DNA of 64,000 nt from Acinetobacter sp. C32I (GCF_023702715.1 NZ_CP098480.1:1-64000), one strand, 5' to 3'; positions 55,388 through 64,000 are shown, numbered from the stretch's first letter. Translations and numbers: made by a program. Notes: generated by a model not told the origin, from the sequence alone.

Positions 55388-55742
55388 AATAGGTTATCCT
55401 GATAGATCATTCAGGGGGAATGCTAAGAACAATGACTTAGATTCTATCATCCAGCCGCCCTGAAACTTAATCATTCCTATGACTATAGTTAATCTAAAAA
55501 AGTAAAATGCAATCAGGCAAAACAGAAATTAAGGATTGAACTTACTTTTTATAACGTGTGAAAAGTGGATTAATTATTGAAAAAGAATGACTTGTTTTTA
55601 AGTGTAAGTTTTCAGATTAATTTTAATGCTGAAAATTTATACCGTATGTATGAGTTGTATATTGTTTTTATATGTTCAAAATAAAAACAGCCTACTTATA
55701 AAAATAGGCTGTTTAGATGCTTAGTATTGTTAAATCTTGAGA
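55388..55742. other. Intergenic region between tcyP and trpG
   Basis: About 355 bp holding the trpG terminator (separate entry) and, near 55390-55500, the promoter region of tcyP. No ORF or RNA that I can support. Confidence 0.5.
55681..55714 (-). terminator. Terminator after trpG
   Basis: AAACAGCCTA / TAGGCTGTTT hairpin, followed on the minus strand by TTTTTATTTT. Shows that trpG transcription ends before tcyP. Confidence 0.85.
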
Positions 55743-56327
55743 TTAAGCATAAATATCCAAGAAGTTTTTGAAAATTTGATGACCATGTTCGCTCAAAATA
55801 GACTCAGGGTGAAATTGCACACCTTCCACAGGCAGTGTTTTATGTTTGACACCCATGATTTCTTCAATCGTGCCATCTGCTTGATTGGTCCAGCACGTCA
55901 CTTCTAAGCACTCTGGCAAAGTTTCTTGCTCAATCACCAATGAATGATAACGTGTTGCAGCAAAAGGCGATGGCAAGTTGCTAAAAATCCCTTTGTCACT
56001 ATGGTGCATATCGGATAAGCGACCATGCATCACTGTTTTGGCACGGATAATATTGCCACCAAAGGCTTGTCCAATGGCTTGATGACCTAAGCAAACGCCA
56101 AGCAAAGGAATTTTGCCTGCAAAGTGATTGATGGCTGGAATTGAAATGCCTGCTTCACTTGGAGAGCATGGACCAGGGCCAATCACCAGATATTTTGGCT
56201 GCCATCGCTCAATATCCTCTAATGTCACTTGATCATTACGAACAACTTTTACTTCTTGATTCAACTCGCCAAAGTATTGAACGATGTTGTAAGTAAATGA
56301 GTCATAGTTATCGACTATTAGAAGCAT
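55743..56327 (-). CDS. trpG: Anthranilate synthase glutaminase subunit
   Basis: 194 residues, class I glutamine amidotransferase. Nucleophile Cys in [16 protein letters not shown], His-Glu pair in VQFHPESI, and [17 protein letters not shown] at the N-terminus. It hands ammonia from glutamine to TrpE. In Acinetobacter and Pseudomonas the same subunit may also serve p-aminobenzoate synthesis. It is cut off from trpD and trpC by TonB, aminopeptidase and tcyP genes plus its own terminator. Confidence 0.95.
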   Translation of the reverse strand: MLLIVDNYDSFTYNIVQYFGELNQEVKVVRNDQVTLEDIERWQPKYLVIGPGPCSPSEAGISIPAINHFAGKIPLLGVCLGHQAIGQAFGGNIIRAKTVMHGRLSDMHHSDKGIFSNLPSPFAATRYHSLVIEQETLPECLEVTCWTNQADGTIEEIMGVKHKTLPVEGVQFHPESILSEHGHQIFKNFLDIYA

Positions 56328-56676
56328 TTTATATTCAACCTATTGATTATATTTAAGGTTTTAACAAATGAGTGCTGATATTGCTCACATTGTTACTCAC
56401 TTTAAGAAAAATGGAGAATGATGGACCACAATTCTTAGACGAATAATCATAGCAAAAACAAATAGCCAATGTTGAATATTTCGGAAATCTCAGCACTTAA
56501 ATAAAGGGGCAATTTTGTTTGTTGAAATGAGCCAGTAATTGATCATAAATTTTTGTAATTGAAACACTTGAGGAAAAAAGCTGAAAGTGAATCGAAAGTC
56601 TAAATGAATTGATTGGAATGATGTTGAAAAGAATGATATAAAAAGCCAATTTACGCGAATAATAAAAGCGTAATTG

Positions 56677-56691
56677 GCACTACATTGGTTC
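56677..56691 (+). promoter_or_regulatory. Predicted NtrC-binding site (upstream)
   Basis: GCACTACATTGGTTC fits the GCACY-N5-RGTGC consensus with one mismatch. Its centre is 30 bp from the next site, three helical turns, as in the paired enhancer of E. coli glnA. Confidence 0.6.
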
Positions 56692-56705
56692 TTTGTTATA
56701 TGCAT

Positions 56706-56722
56706 TGCACCATTTTGGTTCA
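56706..56722 (+). promoter_or_regulatory. Predicted NtrC-binding site (downstream)
   Basis: TGCACCATTTTGGTTCA is a near-perfect dyad matching the NtrC consensus TGCACCA-N3-TGGTGCA with one mismatch. Confidence 0.7.
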
Positions 56723-56868
56723 TTATGTCTTTTTTAGGGACGAACTGAAATAGGAATGTTTAAATATGGTGCATTTTAAAATGCAGACATTAAAGTAAGC
56801 ATAGGACAGGGAGCCTAAAGCATTTTTTCTGCAAAGAATTTCAATGTTTTAGGTATGCTTTGAAATTG

Positions 56869-56885
56869 TTGGTATGATAATTGCT
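56869..56885 (+). promoter_or_regulatory. Predicted sigma-54 promoter of glnA
   Basis: TTGGTATGATAATTGCT has the invariant GG-N10-GC spacing (GG at 56871, GC at 56883) and TTGC at -12. Transcription would start near 56896, about 55 bp before the ATG. The NtrC sites lie about 180-210 bp upstream. A perfect 16-bp palindrome, TGCATTTTAAAATGCA, at 56770-56785 lies between and could be a further site. Confidence 0.65.
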
Positions 56886-56950
56886 AATTATACATCAACA
56901 ACTAACACGCACTTAACAAGTGCATAAAAACTTCATTGGAGCAAATGAGC

Positions 56951-58360
56951 ATGGCGAACAAGGTCCTTCAACTCATCAAAGAAAGTGGCGCAAAATGGGT
57001 CGATTTTCGCTTTACTGATACTAAGGGTAAAGAGCAGCACGTAACTTACCCAGCTGATACCATTGATGAAGATACATTTGAAGACGGTAAAATGTTTGAT
57101 GGTTCTTCAATTGCTGGTTGGAAAGGCATTGAAGCTTCTGACATGATCTTACGTCCAGATGCTGAAACAGGTTTTCTTGACCCGTTCTTTGCTGAGCCTA
57201 CAGTTGTTGTGACTTGTGACGTAATCGAGCCTTCAACTGGTCAAGGTTACGAGCGTGACCCACGTTCGATTGCTCGTCGTGCTGAAGAATATTTAAAATC
57301 TACAGGTATTGGTGATACAGCATTCTTCGGTCCAGAACCAGAATTCTTCGTTTTTGACGAAGTAAAATGGGACATCGACATGTCTGGCGCGCGCCACACG
57401 TTGATCGCTGAAGAAGCTGCTTGGTCTACAGGTAAAGATTACGAAGCAGGTAACTCAGGTCACCGTCCACGTGTTAAAGGCGGTTACTTCCCAGTTCCTC
57501 CAGTTGACTCTCATCAAGACATGCGTGCTGAAATGTGTGCACGTATCGAAGACATCATGGGTCCTGGTCGTGTAGAAGTACATCACCACGAAGTTGCATC
57601 TTGCCAATTAGAAATTGGTGTGAGCTTCAATACCTTAGTTCGTAAAGCGGACGAAGTTCAACAGTTCAAATATGCAGTTTGGAACGTTGCGCATCAATAT
57701 GGCAAAACAGCGACATTTATGCCTAAGCCAATGGTTGGTGATAATGGTTCTGGTATGCACGTTCATATGTCAATCTCTAAAGATGGCAAGAACTTGTTTG
57801 CTGGTGACGAATATGCTGGTTTATCAGAAATGGCATTGTTCTTCATCGGTGGTGTAATCAAACACGCGCGTGCGTTAAATGCGATTACTAACCCAGGTAC
57901 AAACTCTTATAAGCGTTTGGTTCCACACTACGAAGCGCCAATTATGCTTGCTTACTCAGCACGTAACCGTTCTGCTTCTATCCGTATTCCTTACGTTTCT
58001 AGCCCTAAAGGCAAGCGTATCGAAGCACGTTTCCCTGATCCATTAATGAACCCATACTTAGGTTTTGCTGCATTGTTAATGGCTGGTCTTGACGGTATCC
58101 AAAACAAGATCCACCCAGGTGAAGCTGCTGACAAGAACTTGTATGATCTTCCTCCTGAAGAAGAAGCAAAAATCCCAACAGTTGCGCACAACTTAGAAAT
58201 GGCGATTGCTGCACTTGAAGCGGATCATGAGTTCCTGTTGAAAGGTGGTGTATTCACTAAAGAAATGCTTGATGCATATATCGAACTTAAAACTGAAGAT
58301 GTACGCCGTCTTAACACGACGACTCACCCAGTTGAATTTGATATGTACTACAGCCTGTAA
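56951..58360 (+). CDS. glnA: Glutamine synthetase, type I
   Basis: 469 residues from ATG 56951, the E. coli length (GGAG 9 bp upstream; in-frame ATG 56945 and TTG 56936 are less well spaced). Motifs: [37 protein letters not shown] (active site) and NLYDLPPEE, with the adenylylation Tyr that GlnE modifies. A cytosolic dodecamer that makes glutamine from glutamate, ammonia and ATP. Upstream NtrC and sigma-54 sites indicate nitrogen-controlled expression. Confidence 0.97.
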   Translation: MANKVLQLIKESGAKWVDFRFTDTKGKEQHVTYPADTIDEDTFEDGKMFDGSSIAGWKGIEASDMILRPDAETGFLDPFFAEPTVVVTCDVIEPSTGQGYERDPRSIARRAEEYLKSTGIGDTAFFGPEPEFFVFDEVKWDIDMSGARHTLIAEEAAWSTGKDYEAGNSGHRPRVKGGYFPVPPVDSHQDMRAEMCARIEDIMGPGRVEVHHHEVASCQLEIGVSFNTLVRKADEVQQFKYAVWNVAHQYGKTATFMPKPMVGDNGSGMHVHMSISKDGKNLFAGDEYAGLSEMALFFIGGVIKHARALNAITNPGTNSYKRLVPHYEAPIMLAYSARNRSASIRIPYVSSPKGKRIEARFPDPLMNPYLGFAALLMAGLDGIQNKIHPGEAADKNLYDLPPEEEAKIPTVAHNLEMAIAALEADHEFLLKGGVFTKEMLDAYIELKTEDVRRLNTTTHPVEFDMYYSL

Positions 58361-58372
58361 TACATATAGATT

Positions 58373-58402
58373 GAAAAAGCTCGCTTCGGCGAGCTTTTTT
58401 TA
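58373..58402 (+). terminator. Terminator after glnA
   Basis: AAAGCTCGC-TTCG-GCGAGCTTT hairpin with a stable tetraloop and a run of T. Confidence 0.93.
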
Positions 58403-58484
58403 TGTTTTTGATTCAATTGAAAGTCATGCGCTTTTTCCAAAGAAATTCATGTAAACTAATCGCGATGTTTTTAGTGAGCCAAGC

Positions 58485-58976
58485 ATGCGAAATTTACGAC
58501 CAAACAGAATTAAGGGACGAGAGATCCCAACTGAAATGAAAAAATGGTTGTATGCATCTGGTTCTCTTACTCAGCAATTGACTGATCTGGGTGAGGGGGA
58601 ATTTCATGTCGAACGTCTTACAGAACATTTTCAGCGGCTTACTTTCAATGATAGTCGGTGGATGCAGATGCCAGCACATCATATTGCATGGGTGCGTGAA
58701 ACTAATCTATATGGCAGTGAAACTGAAGCTTGGGTGAAGGCGAAAAGTATTTTTCCAATTTTAAGCTTACACAAGAAAGCGCGTTTATTTCGGCATATTC
58801 GTAATAAGCCAATTGGCTGGTTTTTATTTCAACGAACCAACCCTGTCTGTGAAAGACGAGTGATTTATCTTGAAGAAGGGTGGACCAGACAAAGTTGTTA
58901 TACTTGGCATGGTTGCAAATTTATCGTGCAAGAGACTTTTCTCCCTGCATTTGAACAGTTTATTCGACAGCATTGA
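58485..58976 (+). CDS. ubiC: Chorismate lyase UbiC
   Basis: 163 residues. The UbiC fold shows WLYASGSLTQQLTDLGEGEF near the N-terminus and WVKAKSIFPI and ERRVIYLE further on; Arg and Glu of the active site lie in these. It splits chorismate into 4-hydroxybenzoate and pyruvate, the first step of ubiquinone synthesis. ubiA follows 15 bp later, so a ubiCA operon. No strong ribosome-binding site is seen before the ATG. Confidence 0.92.
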   Translation: MRNLRPNRIKGREIPTEMKKWLYASGSLTQQLTDLGEGEFHVERLTEHFQRLTFNDSRWMQMPAHHIAWVRETNLYGSETEAWVKAKSIFPILSLHKKARLFRHIRNKPIGWFLFQRTNPVCERRVIYLEEGWTRQSCYTWHGCKFIVQETFLPAFEQFIRQH

Positions 58977-58991
58977 CTCTAAGGATTCATC

Positions 58992-59873
58992 ATGGAAACA
59001 GTGCAACATACAACATGGCGGCAACGTTTAGAAGCCTATTATTATTTATGCCGTTTTGATAAGCCTGTAGGGACAGAACTCGTCTTTTGGCCAACCATGT
59101 GGGCACTATGGATTGCTGCTGGTGGTTTACCGCCCTTGCAGATTCTCATTGCGATGGTTTTGGGTACGATTTTTATGCGTGCAGCGGGTTGTGCGATCAA
59201 TGACTTTGCTGATCGTAAAGTCGATGCCCATGTAGAGCGTACCAAGACACGTCCATTGGCGACAGGTGTCATACGCCCACGCGAAGCGGTTTATGTTTTT
59301 TTGGGATTAGTTGCAGCAAGTGCATGTACTTTATTTTTCCTCCCGATTGCAACGTTTTATTGCGCCTTAGCAGGTTTGGTGTTGGCATTCATTTATCCTT
59401 TTATGAAGCGCTATACACATTTGCCACAAGTGGTTTTAGGGATGGCATTTTCATGGGGAATTCCCATGTCTTTTACCGCGATGGGGAAGCCCTTAGATTT
59501 AACCTGCTGGCTTTTATATTTTGGTAATTTGGCATGGACGGTGGCTTATGACACTCAGTATGCAATTACCGATCGAGAATATGATTTAAAAATTGGGGTG
59601 AAATCGACAGCGATTTTATTTGGTCGTTACGATATACAGATTATTGGCTTACTTCAAATTTTAAGCTTGCTCCTTATTGGTGGAGCTTTATATTTGGAAA
59701 ATCTGTTATTGCCATTTGGGTTGGCCGCATTATTGATCGTCGCTGCTGATTTTGCTTATCAAGCACTCAAAACTAAAGATCGTGATCCACAAATCTGTTT
59801 TTGGGCATTCCGTCACAATCGTTGGGTAGGACTGATTATTTTCATTGGAATTTTTTTAGAATTCATCTTTTAA
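58992..59873 (+). CDS. ubiA: 4-hydroxybenzoate octaprenyltransferase UbiA
   Basis: 293 residues, about eight membrane helices. The first Asp-rich motif is in NDFADRKVDAHVERTKTRPL; the second, YDTQYAITDREYDLKIGVKS, binds the prenyl diphosphate with Mg. Attaches the polyprenyl tail to 4-hydroxybenzoate in the inner membrane. ATG with AAGGA 6 bp upstream, 15 bp after ubiC. Confidence 0.96.
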   Translation: METVQHTTWRQRLEAYYYLCRFDKPVGTELVFWPTMWALWIAAGGLPPLQILIAMVLGTIFMRAAGCAINDFADRKVDAHVERTKTRPLATGVIRPREAVYVFLGLVAASACTLFFLPIATFYCALAGLVLAFIYPFMKRYTHLPQVVLGMAFSWGIPMSFTAMGKPLDLTCWLLYFGNLAWTVAYDTQYAITDREYDLKIGVKSTAILFGRYDIQIIGLLQILSLLLIGGALYLENLLLPFGLAALLIVAADFAYQALKTKDRDPQICFWAFRHNRWVGLIIFIGIFLEFIF

Positions 59874-59887
59874 ATTGACTGAATAGT

Positions 59888-59918
59888 TGAAAAGTGTCCT
59901 ATGCAGGGCACTTTTTTT
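59888..59918 (+). terminator. Terminator after ubiCA
   Basis: AAAGTGTCCT / AGGGCACTTT hairpin with one T-G pair and a run of T. Confidence 0.87.
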
Positions 59919-59983
59919 ATGCCTTAATAAGCTGGCATGTAGATTCATGCACAAAAATAAAACAAGGACTAAAAGGACATTTT

Positions 59984-61324
59984 ATGAAACGGTCTAAAAT
60001 TGCATTGGCAATGACATTCTCTATTTCGGCATTATTTTTAACCGCATGTAATGATAATGATGATGATTACACTGGGGTCGATTCGGATAAAACCTATCTG
60101 TCTGAAACAACTTATTCCAAGGATAAGGTAGACAACGCCTCATCGGTAAAAGTCATGACTTATAATATGGTCAATGTCCAAGGGCGTACGACAAAAGCGA
60201 CAGCATTAGTGATGTTTCCAAAAGCTGCTCAACCTACCGATGGTTACCGAGTTGTAGTTTGGGAACATGGAACGGTTGGTGTTGCAGATAGTTGTGCACC
60301 AAGTAATAACGCAATCGGTGCTCGCTTTAGAATTTTAGCTGAAAGTTTATTAGCAGCAGGCTATGTTGTTGTTGCACCAGATTATGAGGGTTTGGGTACA
60401 CCTGGGATTCATCCTTACCTGAACTTGGGGAGTGAGGCGAAATCTGCGATTGCAGCTGTAAAAGCAGCTAAAGATCATTATGGCGCTAAGCTAAATGGGG
60501 AGTGGATGTCTGCTGGTCAATCTCAAGGTGGTCAGGCATCTTTAGGGACTGCGGAGTATGCAAATGCAGATGCAAGCTATAAGGGAGCAGTGGCTGGAGC
60601 TCCTGCATCGAGTTTAGGAAAGATTATCTTAGAGGTTGCACCTGCTGCTTTGACAGGTATTGAATTAAAAGAAATAGCAGCAGGAGTACCGTTAGCAAAT
60701 CGAGTATCTGTTGATTCCTATGCGACTTTGCTTGCTTATGCTGCTTTGACAGGTGTTGGGATTAAAGCATATGAGCCAAGATTCAATTATCGAGACATTT
60801 TCCAAGAACGTGCAAAACCTCTTGCAGAATTCGCTGAAGGTACTACAGGTGAAAATGGTCTTTGTTTAGATAATGACGCTGATCCAAGCTTAAGTCTTAT
60901 TGAAAAGTTTAAAGCTGATATCATTAAGTTTATGACGGATAATCCTGATAAAAAAGTAATGGACTATCCAGGATTGGATACAAATAACTTTAAAAACAAT
61001 GAAACAGTACAGAAGTTTTTAGTTGCAAACCAACCAGGAACGAAACGTATTGATAAACCAGTTTATATTGTTCAGGGAACTGCAGATACAAATGTTCCAT
61101 TCCCAGTTACACAAGCATTGGTTGCTAATTTGCAAGCATTGGGTTCACCAAATGTGAAGCTTGATCCTGTTGTAAATGCAACACATACCCAAGCAATTGT
61201 GTGTAGAAATCTTGATGTATATAACTTTATTCAAGCTAAAATGCCTGCTAAGACAAATATAGTAGTTGACCCAGCTAAGATAGATGCAAGTAAAAATGAG
61301 CAATGCACGGGTGTGAAGCCATAA
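59984..61324 (+). CDS. Lipase-like alpha/beta hydrolase lipoprotein
   Basis: 446 residues from ATG 59984 (AAGGA 6 bp upstream; the frame reaches back to 59894 but crosses the terminator). Lipoprotein signal with lipobox LTAC, then a very acidic linker (NDNDDDYTGVD), so a surface or periplasmic lipoprotein. The alpha/beta hydrolase core has VVWEHGTVG, nucleophile elbow SAGQSQGG, and VQGTADTNVPF and THTQAIV as candidate acid and His. It resembles the secretory-lipase (LIP) family. Substrate unknown. Confidence 0.84.
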   Translation: MKRSKIALAMTFSISALFLTACNDNDDDYTGVDSDKTYLSETTYSKDKVDNASSVKVMTYNMVNVQGRTTKATALVMFPKAAQPTDGYRVVVWEHGTVGVADSCAPSNNAIGARFRILAESLLAAGYVVVAPDYEGLGTPGIHPYLNLGSEAKSAIAAVKAAKDHYGAKLNGEWMSAGQSQGGQASLGTAEYANADASYKGAVAGAPASSLGKIILEVAPAALTGIELKEIAAGVPLANRVSVDSYATLLAYAALTGVGIKAYEPRFNYRDIFQERAKPLAEFAEGTTGENGLCLDNDADPSLSLIEKFKADIIKFMTDNPDKKVMDYPGLDTNNFKNNETVQKFLVANQPGTKRIDKPVYIVQGTADTNVPFPVTQALVANLQALGSPNVKLDPVVNATHTQAIVCRNLDVYNFIQAKMPAKTNIVVDPAKIDASKNEQCTGVKP

Positions 61325-61345
61325 TTTTTGTGGTTGTAAGCTAAT

Positions 61346-61378
61346 AAAAAAGAGTCTCTTTATAGAGGCTCTTTTTTG
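61346..61378 (+). terminator. Terminator after the lipase-like gene
   Basis: AAAAAGAGTCTC / GAGGCTCTTTTTT hairpin with one G-U pair. Confidence 0.87.
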
Positions 61379-61427
61379 TTATATTGTTGCACTGTTTAAA
61401 GCCATGCAATTTGAGTTTAAATCACTT

Positions 61428-61634
61428 ATGAGCCAGCCACCTGTTGAGAAAAAATCAATCCCTTGGTTATTAATGAGTTTGGGATTGTTGATTCCAATTT
61501 TTATTGTAGGTATGGCCTTTGTTGCTGCCAAAAGTGACGCACAAACCAAGAAAAAATATGACCAGCAACGCGCTGAAATGGCAAAGAAATTTGAACAGCA
61601 GAAAAATGCTGAACAAGCGACAAAGGCTGAATAA
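61428..61634 (+). CDS. Small single-span membrane protein
   Basis: 68 residues from ATG 61428 (ATG 61404 is in frame; no strong ribosome-binding site for either). A short N-terminus, one hydrophobic helix (PWLLMSLGLLIPIFIVGMAF), then a charged helix with Lys/Gln/Glu repeats (QQRAEMAKKFEQQKN) that could form a coiled coil. Topology probably N-in. Function unknown. Confidence 0.62.
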   Translation: MSQPPVEKKSIPWLLMSLGLLIPIFIVGMAFVAAKSDAQTKKKYDQQRAEMAKKFEQQKNAEQATKAE

Positions 61635-61653
61635 CCTTTCTTAAATTAGCTTA

Positions 61654-62094
61654 TTATCGAATATCCATCTGTAACTGTTTTACAGATGGAATTTGTGTAT
61701 AGCGTTGTACGACATAACCTGCTTCTTGCAACATCTGATCTCGTTTTTTATCTTCTAATTCTTTTCCAATATGGCTAGGGTCATCTAACTCAATAATCGC
61801 CAGCACATTCATCTCTTGATCTAAAACCACAAAGTCGGTCACTTTACGGTTGAATTTACTGCGGATCTTATAGTGATCACTGGTAATCAATGCACTAAAG
61901 GCAACTTGTGCAAGTACATGATGCTGCGGAAAGGCTTGTTGTAATCGTGCAAACATTCTTGATTCAAAGGATGTGATGACAGGTCGAGCAAAGAACTTTT
62001 GTTTGGGAAAAAAAGGGCGTATACAGCTAAACAGCAATATCGCTGTACTAATAAAACCAATCGTTAGAAATAAGAAGTGATTCGATTCAAACAT
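61654..62094 (-). CDS. DUF2726 domain membrane-anchored protein
   Basis: 146 residues from ATG 62094 (a TTG at 62112 is in frame). One N-terminal membrane helix (FLFLTIGFISTAILLFSCI), then a DUF2726 domain with a PD-(D/E)XK-like core: RKVTDFVVLDQEMNVLAIIE followed by LDDPSH, where the Asp and Glu could be metal ligands. Family members are nuclease-like with no proven role. Downstream of tRNA-Asn, same strand, separated by a terminator. Confidence 0.75.
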   Translation of the reverse strand: MFESNHFLFLTIGFISTAILLFSCIRPFFPKQKFFARPVITSFESRMFARLQQAFPQHHVLAQVAFSALITSDHYKIRSKFNRKVTDFVVLDQEMNVLAIIELDDPSHIGKELEDKKRDQMLQEAGYVVQRYTQIPSVKQLQMDIR

Positions 62095-62112
62095 GTATTT
62101 ATCAAAGAGCAA

Positions 62113-62145
62113 ATAAAAAACCCACTCAATGAAGAGTGGGTTTTT
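62113..62145 (-). terminator. Terminator after the first tRNA-Asn
   Basis: CCCACTC-TTCAT-GAGTGGG hairpin with TTTTTT, directly 3' of the tRNA on the minus strand. Confidence 0.9.
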
Positions 62146-62152
62146 AGAATCT

Positions 62153-62228
62153 TGGCTCTCCCACCTGGGCTCGAACCAGGGACCTGCGGATTAACAGTCC
62201 GTCGCTCTACCGACTGAGCTATGGGAGA
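62153..62228 (-). tRNA. tRNA-Asn (GTT)
   Basis: 76 nt, acceptor stem TCTCCCA / TGGGAGA, anticodon loop CTGTTAA with anticodon GTT, T arm GGTTCGAGCC, encoded CCA. Identical in sequence to the copy at 62801. Confidence 0.98.
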
Positions 62229-62313
62229 ATCTGGAGCGAATTTTAGGGCTTAAATGCTAGTCCGTCAAGTAAAATCAGTATGAATAATAATCGCTTAAGC
62301 AAAATATTGCATA

Positions 62314-62622
62314 TTAACGTGCAACTTGATTACATTGTGCTAATTCAGTAGATCCAGCATTCCAGATTGCACCCGCTGAGTTCTTATAAAAACTAATCTT
62401 ACCGATACGTAACACTAGACTTTGGCAAGAATCTAAAGAGAGTGCATTACCCCAAGGGCCAGACATGCTACAGACACGACCATTACATTTCCAGACCACA
62501 TTGGGACCATTTTCGATGGGTACCGTCACACTACCTTTATAAGAAGAACCTGCATACCAAGTGGTTTGGGCAGCCATGACAGGACTGCTAAGGAATATTA
62601 AACACAACAGAAGTTTTTTCAT
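62314..62622 (-). CDS. Small secreted protein with four cysteines, function unknown
   Basis: 102 residues, signal peptide MKKLLLCLIFLSSPVMA, AGGGAAAAG about 9 bp before the ATG. The mature ~84 residues are predicted mostly beta, with four Cys (KCNGRVCSMSG, DSCQSL, AQCNQ) that could form two disulfides. Not recognised. It lies between two identical tRNA-Asn genes on the same strand. Confidence 0.72.
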   Translation of the reverse strand: MKKLLLCLIFLSSPVMAAQTTWYAGSSYKGSVTVPIENGPNVVWKCNGRVCSMSGPWGNALSLDSCQSLVLRIGKISFYKNSAGAIWNAGSTELAQCNQVAR

Positions 62623-62760
62623 TATATCTTTTCCCTAATATAATAATTAAATTTTATTTTATATTGAAAATAGGGAGGTGGTTTAAATTTATACGATACT
62701 CAACATGAAATGAACAAAATAATCGTATTGATCGTTTTAAGGATATTTTATGCATTCAAA

Positions 62761-62794
62761 ATAAAAAGCCCAGATCAATGATCTGGGCTTTTTA
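62761..62794 (-). terminator. Terminator after the second tRNA-Asn
   Basis: A 15-bp near-perfect palindrome, AAAAAGCCCAGATCA / TGATCTGGGCTTTTT, directly 3' of the tRNA on the minus strand. Confidence 0.9.
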
Positions 62795-62800
62795 GAATCT

Positions 62801-62876
62801 TGGCTCTCCCACCTGGGCTCGAACCAGGGACCTGCGGATTAACAGTCCGTCGCTCTACCGACTGAGCTATGGGAGA
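62801..62876 (-). tRNA. tRNA-Asn (GTT), second copy
   Basis: 76 nt, identical to the copy at 62153-62228, anticodon GTT, encoded CCA. Flanked by a few identical bases on each side, typical of recent duplication or gene conversion. Confidence 0.98.
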
Positions 62877-63112
62877 ATCTGAGTGCCATTATAGGCAGCT
62901 TTTAAAATTGGTCAAGATAAAAGTGTCATGTTTTCTTCATTTTTGTGTCGTATGCTTTTTATTTGCACAATTGCGAGAAAGTCGCAAAAATTACTTGAAC
63001 TTTAAGCAGGCTATTGCTAGATTCAAATGAGAAAGAGCGTTTAGATATTAATCTAAACAGTGTGGATTTAACCCTACTTGCCAGCACTAAAATGGCTAAA
63101 CCGGAGGTCGAA

Positions 63113-63544
63113 ATGACTATTCTAAATATTCAATCTATTTTTTCAAATTTTTCTTTTTATCAAGAGCATTATCTCGAAATTATTCAAGACCCTGCGCAGT
63201 ATTACACGCCGGTTGAACATGCTTTTCTCAATACTTTTCCATTTAAGCAACAAGCCTTGTATCTGGGTGATTTATTGCAATTATGGTTTGGTAATAAGTG
63301 GAAAATTCAAACCGCTAAAGACCTACTCACACAAAAAAATACCTCGACTGTTGATGAGCATGTACCGTTATATTTATTTCAACTTGGTGGTGAATTATTT
63401 TTAGGTGCAAACACGGCTTTGGCTTGGTCTGTGGCAGAGCAAAAGGTTGTTTCAGTACAAGTGAAAAGCATTTGGCAATACGCAGTATTCAGTCATTTAT
63501 GTATTCGACCAAAAAATTTTCAAGCGAATAAAGCCATTGCATAG
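63113..63544 (+). CDS. Hypothetical protein, 143 aa
   Basis: ATG 63113 is used because GGAGG lies 5 bp upstream; ATG 63092 and TTG 63014 are in frame but have no site. No signal peptide or clear membrane segment; the protein is rich in aromatic residues (FLNTFPFKQQALYLGDLLQL, LYLFQLGGELFLGANTALA) and ends in a short basic tail. I do not recognise the family. The gene stands alone between tRNA-Asn and a thioesterase on the other strand. Confidence 0.65.
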   Translation: MTILNIQSIFSNFSFYQEHYLEIIQDPAQYYTPVEHAFLNTFPFKQQALYLGDLLQLWFGNKWKIQTAKDLLTQKNTSTVDEHVPLYLFQLGGELFLGANTALAWSVAEQKVVSVQVKSIWQYAVFSHLCIRPKNFQANKAIA

Positions 63545-63581
63545 GGCTATGATGAAATAGCCCATTTGCTTCTGTTTAGAC

Positions 63582-64000
63582 TTATGGGCGAATGATCATA
63601 CAGGTTGCGGTTGCATGGGCATAAAGTTTGCCTTCAGCATCGACAATTTTACCTTCAGAAATTCCCAAATTTTTACTGATATTGATGATGTTACCTGTCG
63701 CTATGAGCTTTTGATTTTTTGGAATAGGGCGGCACATTTTAATATTCAGATCAATAGTGCCATAGCCTACGCCTGCTTCTAGAAGTGTATGAACAGCACA
63801 GCCTGTCACTGAATCGAGTACCGTTGCAGCAAAACCACCATGAACGCCTCCTAGCGGGTTAAGGTGGCGTTGATCTGCTTGTACTTCAAATTTGATAAAG
63901 CCTGCTGCAACTTCAACGGGTTGCATTGGAATGGTTTCACTAATGCTGGCTGGTGGAATGTGTCCTTCACACATCGCGGTTAAAAACTCAAGTCCATTCA
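63582..64000 (-). CDS. PaaI-family acyl-CoA thioesterase (hotdog), 5' end cut by window
   Basis: The minus-strand frame stays open to the window edge: before the internal Met at 63974 the codons read NGLEFLTA, the typical N-terminal start of this family (often GLEFLRA), so the true start is outside. The hotdog domain has the motif LGGVHGGFAATVLDSVTG, with the Asp of the PaaI active site. It hydrolyses acyl-CoA thioesters in the cytosol; substrate unknown. Confidence 0.85.
   Translation of the reverse strand, partial: NGLEFLTAMCEGHIPPASISETIPMQPVEVAAGFIKFEVQADQRHLNPLGGVHGGFAATVLDSVTGCAVHTLLEAGVGYGTIDLNIKMCRPIPKNQKLIATGNIINISKNLGISEGKIVDAEGKLYAHATATCMIIRP

Noticed and set aside
56490..56723. 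77-aa minus-strand ORF upstream of glnA
   Set aside because: AT-rich, overlaps the predicted NtrC sites, no ribosome-binding site, composition unlike a protein.

Overview
The window looks like the chromosome of an Acinetobacter species (Moraxellaceae, Gammaproteobacteria). It is AT-rich and carries an AtaA-type trimeric autotransporter with its TpgA partner, a fused rnhA-dnaQ gene, ubiCA, and Pseudomonas-like gene orders (zapA/ygfB/pepP/ubiH; nudC/fimL/rnhA/dnaQ/mltD/peptide transporter). Almost everything is chromosomal housekeeping. I see no prophage, insertion sequence, CRISPR array or plasmid gene. The species cannot be fixed from the sequence alone.

Layout. 1-3.6 kb: 3' part of the adhesin gene plus tpgA. 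4-6.3 kb: a small orphan gene, a periplasmic DUF6091-like protein and a lone SMI1/KNR4 immunity-type gene. 6.4-7.3 kb: the most striking region, three tandem 6S RNA genes on the minus strand, each with its own TATAAT promoter, directly downstream of zapA. 7.6-13.6 kb: zapA and a coiled-coil gene, divergent from ygfB, pepP and two ubiquinone hydroxylase genes. 13.7-15.2 kb: a SutA-like RNA polymerase-binding protein and a CadR-type regulator facing a small cation transporter across a MerR-type promoter. 15.2-19.1 kb: rsmI, then lpoA-like, yraN, dolP and a hydrolase. 19.1-23 kb: nudC, fimL and rnhA-dnaQ. 23.3-32.4 kb: mltD with eight LysM repeats, then a Yej-type oligopeptide ABC transporter. 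32.4-38.3 kb: an Old Yellow Enzyme family reductase, tRNA-Glu, rnt-pyrC, a diguanylate cyclase and an L,D-transpeptidase.

38.4-46.1 kb: hemE, membrane and exported proteins of unknown function, a PoNi-like and an Imm33-like immunity gene, folE-cupin and an Smr-domain gene. 46.2-56.3 kb: trpDC and trpG, separated by a TonB receptor, an M1 aminopeptidase and the cystine transporter tcyP. 56.4-61.3 kb: glnA with NtrC and sigma-54 sites, ubiCA and a lipase-like lipoprotein. 61.4-64 kb: small proteins, two identical tRNA-Asn genes and a partial thioesterase.

Themes. Global control of transcription is unusually well represented: three 6S RNAs and a SutA-like protein both act on RNA polymerase. Ubiquinone synthesis appears at two loci (two hydroxylases; ubiC and ubiA). 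Cell-envelope genes recur (LpoA-like, DolP, MltD, L,D-transpeptidase, TpgA). Three immunity-type genes stand alone without visible toxins. Both window edges cut genes: the adhesin at the left and the thioesterase at the right.
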